From Chelonoidis abingdonii (lineage: Eukaryota > Chordata > Testudines > Testudinidae): a stretch of DNA of 64,000 nucleotides. The notes under the pieces were generated by a model that saw only the letters and a program-made list of their open reading frames with translations, had not been told where the DNA came from and ran no database searches. A program made the translations under genes and the position numbers. The DNA is taken from NCBI RefSeq assembly GCF_003597395.2, contig NC_133769.1, positions 50,070,258-50,134,257 of the forward strand, written 5' to 3'. This document shows positions 47,366 to 57,772 of this stretch, in pieces. The number at the start of each line of letters is the position of its first letter. Position 1 is the first letter of the stretch.

Positions 47366-49084
47366 CAGCTTTTGCGTGCTTTAGTTGATGGTTGGCCTGA
47401 CAAGTTTTGAACTCTTTTTTCCCTAGTATAATTCTATTGCAGTTTATGGCTTTCCTTTAAGTTACATACTAACTCTTCAGTCTCTCTTTAGAATATGTCT
47501 GTCCTGTGCAATGTACCATTTGGTTTTGAATTTCTGGGCTAACTCTTTTTATGTTTAGTTGCAGAACCCCGTTTTCATCTGCGGTTTCCTGCCAGCAGGA
47601 ATTCTGGCAATGTGTGCACCTGGAGCTGTGGTTGCTGGAAGTGGGGGAGATGGGTGTTTTGATATGTGATATTCTATATTCTGCCAATTGCCAATTTACA
47701 CGCCCCCCCACAACCTTTTGGTTCATTCAGGCTGAGTTGTGCTGCTTCTTGGGTGTACATTGACCTTACACCTGATTTAACTAGCCAGAGAAGGGTTTTT
47801 CTTGCATAGAGCTGGTGAAGGGCTGCCCCACTCCTGGTTAAGGGATATGACCAGGAAGAAAGTTACTGGCTGTCGCAGTCCTGTATCTCGCTGGTCCCTG
47901 GCTGCCAGAATAGGGCCTGAGGGCAGTTGACAGCTTGTATGAAATAGAGCAGCTTTCCGTCTGCTTTGTTTTATGCTGGGGACTGGGCCTGCATCCAGAA
48001 ACTCTGGGATCAGGGAACATAAAGGTGACCTAAAGCCACCTGTATCCTCATCCCCATTGAGCACAGCTTTTTGGACCAGAGAATCTGGGATCTGAGTCTA
48101 TAGGGCAGTCTGACCCTTTAGCAATGTACCAATCTAGCAATTTAAGGTCTTGTCTACACTACAGATAAAGCTGTGGCAGGCAATCTTCTTACACCATGGT
48201 TATAAATATGGTTCCAATCTGTAGTTTAGATTGGACCTTAACCATGTTTCATAACCAGGCTAAATCGTTATCATGACTCTTCCCTGCCATTATTCAACAG
48301 CATGGCTGGACCCAGTTCAGCAGCAAGGGCCTCATCTGCCACAGCAGTCTAATACTCATCTAGTGCTCCCTGCTATGAAATGCAGCTAGTGAATTGCTCC
48401 AGAGGATGGAAAAGAAAGTCAGATCCCCATGTTCCCTGAAGCCTGGTGCTGATGTGCCGTTGTCAGATGGAGAAGTTGGATGGATGTTGTGTCTCAGGTT
48501 TTTCAAGCACCTTTCAAAGGAAAAATAAACACAGCATTTCAGGCATTTAAAATATTGACAAACAGTTTTCTGCAAAAAACATCCATATATTCATCTGCTC
48601 CAGGGCCCCATGTCATTCTTTAATTGATTTTAAAATCTTCTTTTTTAAAAGCTCTCTTCATTCACACTGCAGGGAAATTAAATGCATTGAACACACTGTT
48701 CTGCGAGTGCAGAATGTAGGAGAACTTACCTTGTGCTAATGTTTGTGATTTGTGCTTTAAAGCATAGCTACTAGATTGATGGGCTCAAAATGTGATATCC
48801 TAATTTGTAGCATGTGTTTGTATTATGGTAAGAGGATAGCAAATATCAAGTAATAACGCTGAGGAAAGAATTAGCCTGTCATATGTCAGGTCAGTTCAGG
48901 ACTGGACAAGAGATGCAGTACATAGTACTGTACCTACAATACAAAAAATGGTTACGATAAACAATGGTATCGGTAGGACCAATATTGTTCCCATTAAGTC
49001 AATGGCAGAACTCCCAAAGAGCTCAAGTGTGGCAGGATCAGGGACAATGTCTTTTATGTCAAATGAAATACACAATAATACTTA
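47366..49084. other. Intergenic sequence with a MITE fragment
   Basis: 48147-48250 begins GTCTTGTCTACACTACAGAT, the end of a Harbinger-like MITE, but no matching right end follows. No gene is seen. Downstream flank of CAV1. Confidence 0.45.
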
Positions 49085-49260
49085 ACTCTGGTGTAGCACT
49101 TTTCATCAGGACAGCTCCAAAGCACTTTAGGTATCATTATCCAGATGCCTGAGGAACAGGAAAGTGAAGTGAATTACCTAAGCTCACCCAGAAGCAGAGT
49201 TGGGACTAGAAGCCGCATCTCCCAAGTCCCAGTGCAGTGTGCTATCTACTAGCCAAATAA
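49085..49260 (+). repeat. MIR-like ancient SINE
   Basis: AAAGCACTTTAGGTATCATT, CCTGAGGAACAGGAAAGTGA, AATTACCTAAGCTCACCCAG, GGACTAGAAGCCGCATCTCC and CAAGTCCCAGTGCAGTGTGC follow the order of a MIR/CORE SINE (gel-count, 'cleared in sequence order' of the consensus phrases). Lies just beyond the inferred CAV1 3' end. Confidence 0.55.
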
Positions 49261-49474
49261 TGTCAATGTATAATGGTGAGGGAAACATCATTTACTATTG
49301 TGAAAAGCTACTCATAACAAACACTGAGTCACTACCCAAGGTTTATTTACAGGATCTTTCTCAAGAATCATTACATGGATTTATATGACTTTTACTCAGG
49401 AAATGTTTGGTCTTACTTCTTAAGGATGTGAGATTTGTGAAAATGGCTTTTTAGGTAAAGAATAATTCAGACTG

Positions 49475-51305
49475 GAGCTACCATTAAACATTTTTTATTG
49501 TGTAGATTGTAGCCTTTGCAGTACATGCAAAATAAAAAAAAGGTGTCGGTTAAATCTGTAAGCATATAATAGCAATGTAAATGTCTTGGATCAGTAATGT
49601 ATTTGGATTAGGGACTAATAAGTCTAAGTGAACAGACATCTGTCAGGACACACAGTTTACATGATAAATCAAGGAGACCTTTTCAAAATGATTTTCCTCA
49701 TATAAAGATAAAATATTTCTTGTTTACAATCTTGCTTGTTTTTAATACTGCAAAATCTCTATAATAGTACACTCTCAGTTCTGTACATAGTAAAAACATA
49801 AAACTATACCCATACCAGTGTCTGTTTTAAATGCAAAACAAAAGTCGTTAATAGGTTTGTAATGTATGTGCCTATAAAAAAAAAAAGAGAGAGAGAAAGA
49901 GCTGCATCCTCCAATCAGATTTTAAATGCATTTATGGCAGAAATAGAATGGAAGGCACCCCTGCCTCATATAAAGCAATATGCAGAATCTCAGCACTAGG
50001 CATAAAGCTTTGACTATACCAGGCAGCTTTATGTACATTTCAGGTTTTAAGGGTTCAAATGCTTCATGCAAACCTGATGAGGATATCCTCTAAACTCAGT
50101 AACATCACTGTGAGGTCAAAGGCTCCCATGGGTCACAGCATAATGTGTTGCAAATGCTTTATTTTTAAGGGCTCATGCTTTGCAACATTTGACAGTTTCA
50201 CACAATACCCTCCATTAAGACTTCCTGATGGCTGCAGCTCAGCTAAAAAAGTGGAACACAATGTGGAGTTACTAAAGCATCTCTTGTGATGGATTAGTTT
50301 GGACTCAGCAAAGCGTGAATTCTCTTGAAAATAATCTGTGAGCTAACAGCATGCTGACCTCGGCTGACAGGAAGGTTTTTTAAAGCTGGCTTCTCTCAGA
50401 GACAGCTCATAGTTGGCATGTTATGGCATGAGTTTGGCGCACTTGGATTATTCATTTTTTAAGCCAGTGTCATCTCAGACACATTTGTGATATTTACTGG
50501 TGTGATAAACACCTATATATTAGCTAAGAGACACATCATAAGTCACTGCCAGAAAAACATTTTAATAACAATATTTTTTAGCTTTGATCTTCAGTTTGCT
50601 TCTGTAATTATAGTGAAGGGTTGACAAACAGTTGGCAGCAAACTTTCAGGATAGCTACTATGACACAAGAAGGCATTAACTGTAGCTTTTTATGGACATT
50701 CAGCATTTTTTATGTTTTATGTGTCAAAGTCTCTGATCTGATAAGGCATTAGATTTTCAGAACATATATTAGTTAAGTAATTTATTTATATCTGTCTTTT
50801 CATAGTAGACCATATCTGACCATTACAGCAAATGGCTGTAGTCAACTGACAATACAATTGAAAAAAGAACATTCTTTTAAAACCTGCCAACTTGTCAGGT
50901 TCATTCTGCTGCAATAGCTTTATACTGTTTGCCCACAATAAAATGAATGGCATGACAGTGTTGAAAAGCATTTTTGCAGTTCTTTATTATATCATTGTGA
51001 ATGTATCTTGCAAGGAATGAATGGAGGGCTAAAAAAAACCCCGACAAAAGCACATCAATCTGTTTATCAAGTGGTCAGCAAAATGATATGCGGCTGGAAT
51101 GGGACAGTAGCAATTCAAGATCAGTTTGAAAAATGCAGAGTGAAAAAAAATCCAGTAGGGATAAATATTAGTAATGAAAACTGAATAAATGATTCTTTGT
51201 TTTGGGCCAGTATATTCACCAGCGGTTACTGCAGATTGATTTAAGAACCTTGAAATTGGCACACAAAAAGACTCTCCAGACAGAGAGCTGTCCTTGAAGC
51301 ATCAC
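49475..51305 (-). other. CAV1: Putative CAV1 3' untranslated region
   Basis: This stretch follows the CAV1 stop codon on the minus strand. It is AT-rich and almost free of the recent repeats that crowd the rest of the window, as expected for a long UTR under constraint. Its length of about 1.8 kb is close to my recollection of the human CAV1 3'UTR (about 2 kb). The lower boundary is inferred from a polyadenylation hexamer at 49494-49499. Other hexamers occur (for example near 49341-49346 and 50158-50163), so alternative ends are possible. No transcript evidence is available here. Confidence 0.6.
49494..49499 (-). promoter_or_regulatory. CAV1: Candidate CAV1 polyadenylation signal AATAAA
   Basis: TTTATT on the plus strand reads AATAAA on the minus strand. 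It lies about 1.8 kb after the stop codon, a plausible end for the long CAV1 mRNA. The bases downstream are not strongly GT-rich, so this is one candidate among several. Confidence 0.45.
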
Positions 51306-51647
51306 TTATATTTCTTTTCGTACAGTTGCCCGGATAGTGCTGAACATTTTGCCGATGGCCTCAAATAATGGGTCGCAGAATGTGTGGATGCAGATAGAAT
51401 AGACCCGGCTGATGCACTGGATCTCAATCAAGTAGCTCCTTATGCATGGTACCACTGCCCAGATGTGCAAGAATGACAAAATGGCAAAGTAGATACCCCA
51501 GATGAGAGCCAGAGGAATGCCAAAGATTGCCGACAGTAAGCGATAAAACCAGTATTTTGTAACAGTGAAGGTGGTGAAGCTGGCTTTCCAAATCCCATCA
51601 AAACTGTGTGTTCCATCAGGTTCAGCAATGACATCTTCAAAATCAAT
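51306..51647 (-). CDS. CAV1: Caveolin-1, last coding exon (exon 3)
   Basis: Caveolin-1 is the membrane-inserted coat protein of caveolae. It oligomerises at the plasma membrane, binds cholesterol and scaffolds signalling proteins. The 113 codons plus stop match residues 66-178 of the human protein without gaps, and 342 nt equals the human exon 3 coding length. Seen here: the scaffolding segment ([20 protein letters not shown], residues 82-101), the hydrophobic hairpin (about 102-134), and the three palmitoylated cysteines at 133, 143 and 156. An extra cysteine lies at position 151 (Tyr in human). Transcription runs right to left. The open frame continues 22 codons upstream of the exon, but that part is intron, because an AG acceptor precedes the ATT codon at 51647. 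CAV2 and CAV3 are excluded by the [10 protein letters not shown] start and by the gap-free match. No frameshift or stop interrupts the exon, so the gene looks functional. Confidence 0.97.
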   Translation of the reverse strand: MDFEDVIAEPDGTHSFDGIWKASFTTFTVTKYWFYRLLSAIFGIPLALIWGIYFAILSFLHIWAVVPCIRSYLIEIQCISRVYSICIHTFCDPLFEAIGKMFSTIRATVRKEI

Positions 51648-51690
51648 CTGCAGGCAGAGGACACAAAAGCAGGTTAGACAGATATTCACA
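51648..51690 (-). promoter_or_regulatory. CAV1: CAV1 intron 2 splice acceptor region
   Basis: Read on the minus strand, the bases before the exon form a pyrimidine-rich tract ending TGCCTGCAG, with AG at 51648-51649. A branch-point-like CTAAC places its adenine near 51674, about 27 nt before the exon. This decides the exon boundary at 51647 and matches the human junction between Lys65 and Ile66. Confidence 0.85.
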
Positions 51691-51752
51691 ACCGACAGAC
51701 ATGTGGATTCCAAATACCCTTTGTCTTAACAGTGATCTACTCATTATGGCTT

Positions 51753-51929
51753 CGATTCAACAAAACACTTAAGCATGTGCTTAACTTTGAGCATACAAGT
51801 CCCATTTATTTAGACATTTAAGCACATATGTACATTAAGCATGTATTTAAGTTTTTCTGACTAAAGGTAGGGTTATTCATATCATTAAAGTCAAGCATCT
51901 GCTTGAGTAATTTGCTGAATCAGGACCTT
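51753..51929. repeat. Old palindromic repeat in CAV1 intron 2
   Basis: Left arm TTCAACAAAACACTTAAGCA TGTGCTTAA; right arm TCAAGCATCTGCTTGAGTAA TTTGCTGAATCAGG. The arms are imperfect complements around a 90-bp AT-rich middle. It lies about 105 bp upstream of the exon 3 acceptor. Confidence 0.55.
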
Positions 51930-51959
51930 AGTCTCTGAATTGCATGGAACAGTCTTGTG

Positions 51960-52292
51960 CAGTGTTTCTCAGACTGGGGTCGCTGCTTGTGTAGGGAAAG
52001 CCCCTGGTGGGACAGGCCAGTTGGTTTACCTGCCCCATCTGCAGGTGCGGCTGATCGTGGCTCCCACTGGCCACGGTTCGCCGCTGCAGGCCAATGGGTG
52101 CTCCTGGAAGCAGTGGCCAGTAAGTTCCTCGGCCCACGCCGCTTCCATCAGCTCCCATTGGCCTGCAGTGCTGAACTGCGGCCAGTGGGAGCTGCGATCG
52201 GCCAGACCTGCGGACGGGGCAGGTAAACAAACTGGCCTGGCCCACCAGGGGCTTTCCCTACACAAATGGCGACCCCAGTTTGAGAAACACTG
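51960..52292. mobile_element. Long-inverted-repeat hAT-like MITE in CAV1 intron 2
   Basis: Ends CAGTGTTTCTCAGACTGGGG and CCCCAGTTTGAGAAACACTG. Flanking GTCTTGTG (51952-51959) and ATCTTGTG (52293-52300) match at 7 of 8. The inverted repeat runs well beyond the ends: AGGGAAAGCCCCTGGTGGGA and ACCAGGGGCTTTCCCT, GGTTTACCTGCCCC and GGGGCAGGTAAAC, so each arm is over 100 bp and the element can fold into a long hairpin. It lies about 310 bp upstream of CAV1 exon 3. Confidence 0.9.
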
Positions 52293-52300
52293 ATCTTGTG

Positions 52301-53985
52301 GGCTGTGTGAAGCATTTGCATGTAAGTGTGTCTAAAATATAAAACAAGTCTCTGCTAGTTGTGGCAAGCAGATCTGTTCATGTAACTGGAATGGAAGCTC
52401 AGATTCCTGGCCTGGAGTTTCCTCCTATGCTGGACACAGGGGAATTGGGTCATGGACCCCGAAGGAAGGAGCAAAAAGAAGAAGAAATGTGGACACCATT
52501 CTCAGGCCTTCGATGGATATAAGGAGAATTGCACTGTAGAGAAATGCTGCTGTCTGACTGTGAACCAATCCTTGAACACAAGAAGATACAGCAGACAAAC
52601 ATCTGCTTTCCACTTGCCACAGTGAAACTTCATAGACATAACTGCGATTACTCCTAATTTATATGATCAGGGAAGTGAGATCAACATTAGGCTCCATATA
52701 TTCTAATGTAACTATGCAATGCTCTGGAATAGAAAACTAGTATTAAAAAGAGGAGCAGCAGTTCTCCATTGCAAAATCACAATATGCAATACTGTAGAAT
52801 GAATGGCTTATAAACAGTAATAAAGATTTCCATGCGAAGCCTTCCATTTTGCAAAAATATTTGGAATATTTAAATAATTTTAGACTTAATCACACTAGAT
52901 AGTGAATTACTGTCCTGTCTCTTCAGGCCCCTCTTAATAGTGAAACAAGTTATTGTTGGGTTTAGGAAAGTGACAAAGTATTGATGTTAAAGAGTTATAC
53001 ATTTTGTGTAATTTCCTTTGAATTCTAATAAAAAACATCACTGTTGACACTGGGCTCATCTGTTTGTTAAAGAAGAAAATATTCTTAGAATGAGAAATTG
53101 AATACTATGCATTTAAAAGTCTAAAATTTTGCAACAAAATAGTTGCTTTCCTAAGGCACCATGAGTGGAGCATTATGTGGTTATGTGAAATTATTACGAG
53201 TCAATTATTTAGACTAATTTTAGTGCATTTGGAAAATCTGTTTTAATTTAATAGAATGAGGTTAAACGCCAGTAAAAGCTTTTCAAATAATAGTGAATCT
53301 TTCCCTCATTATTTTTCCTATGAAGTCAATTACAGAGGAGCAAATATTGAGAGAAACAAATTTAAGCCATTAAATATCAGCCCAACATTTTCATATCTCC
53401 TGATCATGTAAAGGGTTTAGCCTGCAAGGGGCTGCTTGTCTTCAATTCGTACTGTAATGAACAGAATCATGTTGCATGTTCTGCCTGTTGAATGACTGGA
53501 CCCTTAATTCCAGCCACTTCACGTCGTGACATATATGTTATCATGAAACCAAGCTCCAGACTTCAACAGTGCAACAGGAACGTCTTCTGGTGCGTTTGAA
53601 TCAGGCAGTCATTGTGACATCCTAAGATGACAGCAATTTAATGGTTTGTAAAATGTTGACAGCTCAATGTAAATTGAAAACCAAAAACCCTAGATATAAA
53701 TTATTATTTTATTAGATGTATTTGAGGTATTCAGAATCTAGACACATTTTATGTAGCTTAAATCAAGAGCAAACAACATTTCCCCAATCATGTGAAGCAC
53801 ACACATAATCACTCCCATGGTAACCAAGCCAACTTCTTGAAAGGTGGGGAAGACCAACTGGTAAACCATATATCAGGGGATTCCAGAACCTGCAGTTTGT
53901 GGAGGATGTGACTAATGTGATTCATCTTATATCATGTTTTAAAAGTGGCCAGGCTCCAGCTCATTTCTGGCAGGAATGAATTCTA
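52301..53985. other. Unique intronic sequence
   Basis: AT-rich CAV1 intron 2. No exon, repeat boundary or RNA gene recognised. Confidence 0.5.
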
Positions 53986-54059
53986 GAAATGAGGACATCT
54001 GCTCGGAACATTCAGCTCCAGGGCCCATTCACCCTTGATAGGCAGGGAAAGCATTTCTG

Positions 54060-54317
54060 TTAAATGTTGGCATTGTGTGATGGGGAATAGAGGGACAGCT
54101 GCCCTTTGTGATAACAGGGTTCTAGAACTTTTAGGACTTTATAGATAGTAACCAGCACCTTACATTTCACCCAGCAGAGAACTGGCAGCCAGTGGATATG
54201 ATGAACCACAGATGCAATATGCTCTGCTCTGAAGATGGGAAACAACATTTCACAGGAGTAGAAGCTTCTAATGGGCCTTCTGAGTATCCCCTGATAAAGT
54301 GTAATACAAAAATCCAA
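54060..54317 (-). pseudogene. L2/L3-like LINE reverse transcriptase C-terminal remnant
   Basis: An 85-codon frame on the minus strand contains HHIHWLPVLCWVKCKVLVT followed by IYKVLKVLEPCY and SLYSPSHN. This is the C-terminal pattern of many LINE reverse transcriptases of the L2/CR1 group (LHWLPV..R..FK.L..TYKAL.G..P.YL). The match rests on memory of the pattern. No catalytic box is present, and similar nucleotide phrases continue right to about 54240 (CAGAGAACTGGCAGCCAGTG). It is an ancient fragment within CAV1 intron 2. Confidence 0.6.
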
Positions 54318-55613
54318 CCTTAAAATGATAAAGGCATGAACGGTTACAGTGAGGTTTGCATCTCAAGGGAAAGAATTAAGTGTCTCAGTCAGTTGAGGAA
54401 GACAATGATTTTTCTGACCTTCTGGGAGCTGAGAAATCTACTAAAGCCTACTGAGATGGCAAAAGCATTGTGACAATAGGTGGATAGATGCCTTCAGTAG
54501 AGATAGCAGCCACAGTCTATGCACATTCTACAGAATGTTTACCGCTCCAACATGCATCACATTTATCTTATCCAAAGTGAGTCTAAGAGATCTATCTGGC
54601 TTTCATTCATATTTACCTGTCTCTCCTCCAGATTCTAAGGGACTGATCCAGCCCCTACTGAAATCAGAACCTAGGAGACCAGGAAAATGATTCTGTCTGG
54701 GCCTGATGAAAAGGAGACAGAGAGCTGCTCCTTCCTCCCAAGGGTGTGGAGTGCCACAGGTTTCAATCTTAGCCCCCTCATATTCAAAGTATCTGAGAGG
54801 GGAAAATTGTGAGACATAATATGGCATCTTCAATGTGTTGAGTGCTCAACACAATGTTCTGGAAGCTCTCCTAGAAAAATAAGTATGTAGCCATCTATAG
54901 TGATTACATCCATTCATGCCACATCATGCAATCCTCTAACTTAAAGACATGCACTCTTGGCTGAATTTTCTGATGTCACCCTTAGTACCCTTATTGAATT
55001 TTCACAGTCAGTGTGTGGGGAAGGCAGTTCTTTAAACTGGTGCTTTAAAACCAAACAAATAGTTATTAATGTGTCATATTTATATCAGCATCCAATGATT
55101 CATCTCTTTCATTCTGGAAGTGTCAGGGGGTTCTCAGTTTGAGTTAATCATTAGGAACATCTTTTCATTGTAGTCTGGTTCTTACCCATATGGATCATGG
55201 GTTGACACTCTGTTAGTAAGATTCCTGGCCAGGCTAATGTATTAATATTTAGAAGAAATACCCTTTTGTACACATTTCATAGTTTTGACTATTATAGCCA
55301 ACCTGTGCAAAAACTCACTTGAAGGAAGTGCTACAATAAAGGATGCATATTTTACAAATCTCTGTTGAAATGCCAAAATATCCAGGAAGCTTAATTGTCA
55401 TAACATTTCCATTAGAATATTAACAGAAACATGTTGAGACATAATAGTTCAGCCCCATGTCACAGAAGCGAAACATGTGTTTGATATAATCCACGGCACA
55501 GGATATTTAGTGTAGCCAACATAACCAAGCACAGTAGGTCAACAGGAAAAATGAACATCACAATAGTATTCCACTGCAAGAAATTAAAACAATTATATAA
55601 ATTGGTGGAAAGA
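54318..55613. other. Unique intronic sequence
   Basis: No exon or recognisable repeat. Part of CAV1 intron 2. Confidence 0.5.
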
Positions 55614-55627
55614 ACAATACACTCATA

Positions 55628-55819
55628 AAATCCTGTGGCACCTTATAGACTAACAGAGGTTTTGGAGCGTGAGCTTTCGTGGGTGAATACCCACTTCGTC
55701 AGACGAAGTAGGTATTCACCCACGAAAGCTCACGCTCCAAAACCTCTGTTAGTCTATAAGGTGCCACAGGATTCTCTGCTGCTTTCACAGATCCAGACTA
55801 ACACGGCTACCCCTCTGAT
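55628..55819 (-). mobile_element. Palindromic SINE-like retroposon, copy C
   Basis: On the minus strand: head TATCAGAGGGGTAGCCGTGT, then AGCAGCAGAGAATCCTGTGG, CACCTTATAGACTAACAGAG, GAGCGTGAGCTTTCGTGGGT, then the exact reverse complement of the arm, about 70 bp with a short loop at CTTCGTCAGACGAAG. A perfect 14-bp duplication, ACAATACACTCATA, flanks it (55614-55627 and 55820-55833). It lies in CAV1 intron 2 in the sense orientation of the gene. The palindrome is nearly perfect, so this copy appears young. Confidence 0.85.
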
Positions 55820-55833
55820 ACAATACACTCATA

Positions 55834-56420
55834 GGAGCTGCTCCAAATGAGACTGCTGCCAAGAGTATGAGTTTACTGGATCAGGCTTAATATGCCACAC
55901 GCTGAGCAACAGTTCTTTAATGTGCTTTTCTAAGGCACAGCACATTTGTTAATTACACTATTCTCAGCAGCATCCTACTCTACCCAATGGTTACAGAGTC
56001 TGATATTTTTAACTCGTTATGGGGTAGGGAATGTAATCATTCACCTCTTCTGTAATACCTGTAAAGGTGACAAATCATGTACATAAATGGATAAGCAGCT
56101 AAAATTGTATTTCCATGGAGACCATGTAAATCCCTGTAAATTAGTGCAGTCTCCACCCAGCTCCAGACACAAGCCACACTCTCGCTTTAGAGTCATTAGC
56201 TGCCATATCACCACCATGGGGGATCTGATTTTATTCACAAAAAGAAAATTCCAAAATAACACTGTCTAATCCTCAAACCAATAGCTGATCTACACACAGA
56301 TGGTGAAGTCCTGTCCCCACTGAAATCAGTGTGAGTTTTGCCATTCACTTGAATGGAGCCAGGGTTTCACTCAGAAATTCCAACTGTTTTAAACGGTTTC
56401 TAAATTGATTTGTTTAAATG
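55834..56420. other. Unique intronic sequence
   Basis: No recognisable feature. Part of CAV1 intron 2. Confidence 0.5.
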
Positions 56421-56428
56421 GATATAAC

Positions 56429-57764
56429 CATGGGTGGCAAGTTTGTAGAAATTTTTGTGGTGCCCAGAATCTGCCCCCCCAGCTCCACCCCCCCCAAACT
56501 CTGCCCCCACCTGCCTAAGTCTCTGAGCAGAGTTCCGGGGGGGAGGTATGGGGTGCAGGTCCTGGGCTGGGGATTAGGGTGCAGGACGGGTGCAGGCTTT
56601 GGGATGGAGTTTGGGTGCAGGCTCCGGGCTGGGGGTGGGGGTGTGTGAAGGGATGAGGGGTGCAGGCTCTAGGAGGGAGTTTGGGTGCTGGGTGCAGGCT
56701 CTGGGCTGGGGCAGGGGGTGGGTGTGCAGGAGGTGGTGAGGGGTGCAGGCTTTGGGATGGAGTTTGGGTGTAGGCTCTGGGCTGGGGGTGGAGGTGTAGG
56801 AAGGGGGAGGTGGTGCATGCTCTGGGAGGGACTGCACACTCTGGGAGGGAGTTTGGGGATAGGAGGGAGTGCAGGGGTGAGGGCTGTGGGGCTGAGGATG
56901 AGGGATTCATGATGCAGGAGGGGGCTCATGGCTAGGGCAGAGGGTTGAGGTGTGGGGTGAGGGCTGTGGGGCTGAGGATGAGGGGTTCATGCTGCAGGGG
57001 GGCTCAGAGCTGGGACAGAGGATCAGGGTGCAGGGGGATGAGGGTTGGGGCTGAGGATGAGGGGTTAATGCTGTGGAGAGGCTCAGGGCTGGGGCAGAGG
57101 ATCAGGGTGCAGGGGGATGAGAGTTGGGGCTGAGGATGAGGGGTTCATGCTGTGGGGGGACTCAGGGCTGGGGCAGAGGATTAGGGTGCGGGGGGATGAG
57201 GGATGGGGCTGGGGGATGAGGGGTTCATGATGCAGGGGGGCTCAGGGCTAGAGCAGAGGTTTGGGGTTCAGGGTGAGGGCTGTGGGGCTCATGATGTGGG
57301 GGGGCTCAGGGCTGGGGCAGAGGATTAGGGTGTGGGGGGATGAGGGCTCTGGCTGGGGATGAGGGGTTTGGGGCATTGGGGAGGCTCAAGGCGAGGGTGG
57401 AAGCACAGGGTAAGGGCAGCCTGCCTTGCCATTAGTGAAGAGCAGGCGCTAGGACCCTGGGGCAGCAGACAGCAGTTCTGCCGGAAGCTGATCTCTGGCA
57501 GTGCAAGCAGGCAGGGAAGAGGCGCACGCCGCTTTCTGTTAGGCAGGGACGTGACGGAGGGGGGATACGCGGGGGTAGCAGGCAGAGGCTTGGACCTGCT
57601 CCATGCAGGGACGTGGCGGGGCGAGGAAAGGCCCGCGAGGGCCGGGGCTGATCCAGGCAGGGCCGGGGGAGAGACCTAGCTCCAAATATTTCTGGAGCAG
57701 GGTCCCCAGCCCTGAATATTCCTGGAGCCCGAGCACCGCAAACATATATACCCTGCCGCCTATG
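56429..57764. mobile_element. hAT-like nonautonomous element with expanded G-rich minisatellite, copy 2
   Basis: Starts CATGGGTGGCAAGTTTGTAG and ends CCTGCCGCCTATG, the same ends as 3922-4886. Flanking GATATAAC (56421-56428) and GATACAAC (57765-57772) match at 7 of 8. At 1336 bp it is 371 bp longer than copy 1, and the excess lies in the internal G-rich array. Both copies close with a shared segment (CTCCAAATATT, CCTGAATATTCCTGGAGCCC, GAGCACCGCAAA). It sits in CAV1 intron 2. Confidence 0.88.
56895..57370. repeat. Minisatellite with a period of about 79-80 bp
   Basis: The phrase GATGAGGGGTTCATG recurs with its TTCATG (or variant) at 56906, 56986, 57065, 57144, 57224 and 57289, giving spacings of 80, 79, 79, 80 and 65 bp. 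Each unit also contains GGGGCTCAGGGCTGGGGCAG AGGAT and GGGTGCAGGGGGATGAGGG. The plus strand is strongly G-rich with many GGG and GGGG runs, and the minus (CAV1 transcribed) strand is C-rich. Confidence 0.85.
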
Positions 57765-57772
57765 GATACAAC

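Noticed and set aside
1..49474. MET exons
   Set aside because: Synteny predicts MET on this side, but no frame resembling its semaphorin, PSI, IPT or kinase segments is present.
51648..51713. Upstream extension of the caveolin open frame (22 codons)
   Set aside because: It precedes a good splice acceptor and does not match caveolin; it is intron read-through.
56895..57370. Possible CRISPR-like array
   Set aside because: Regular spacing of about 79-80 bp comes from whole-unit tandem repetition in a minisatellite. There are no unique spacers, and this is a vertebrate genome.
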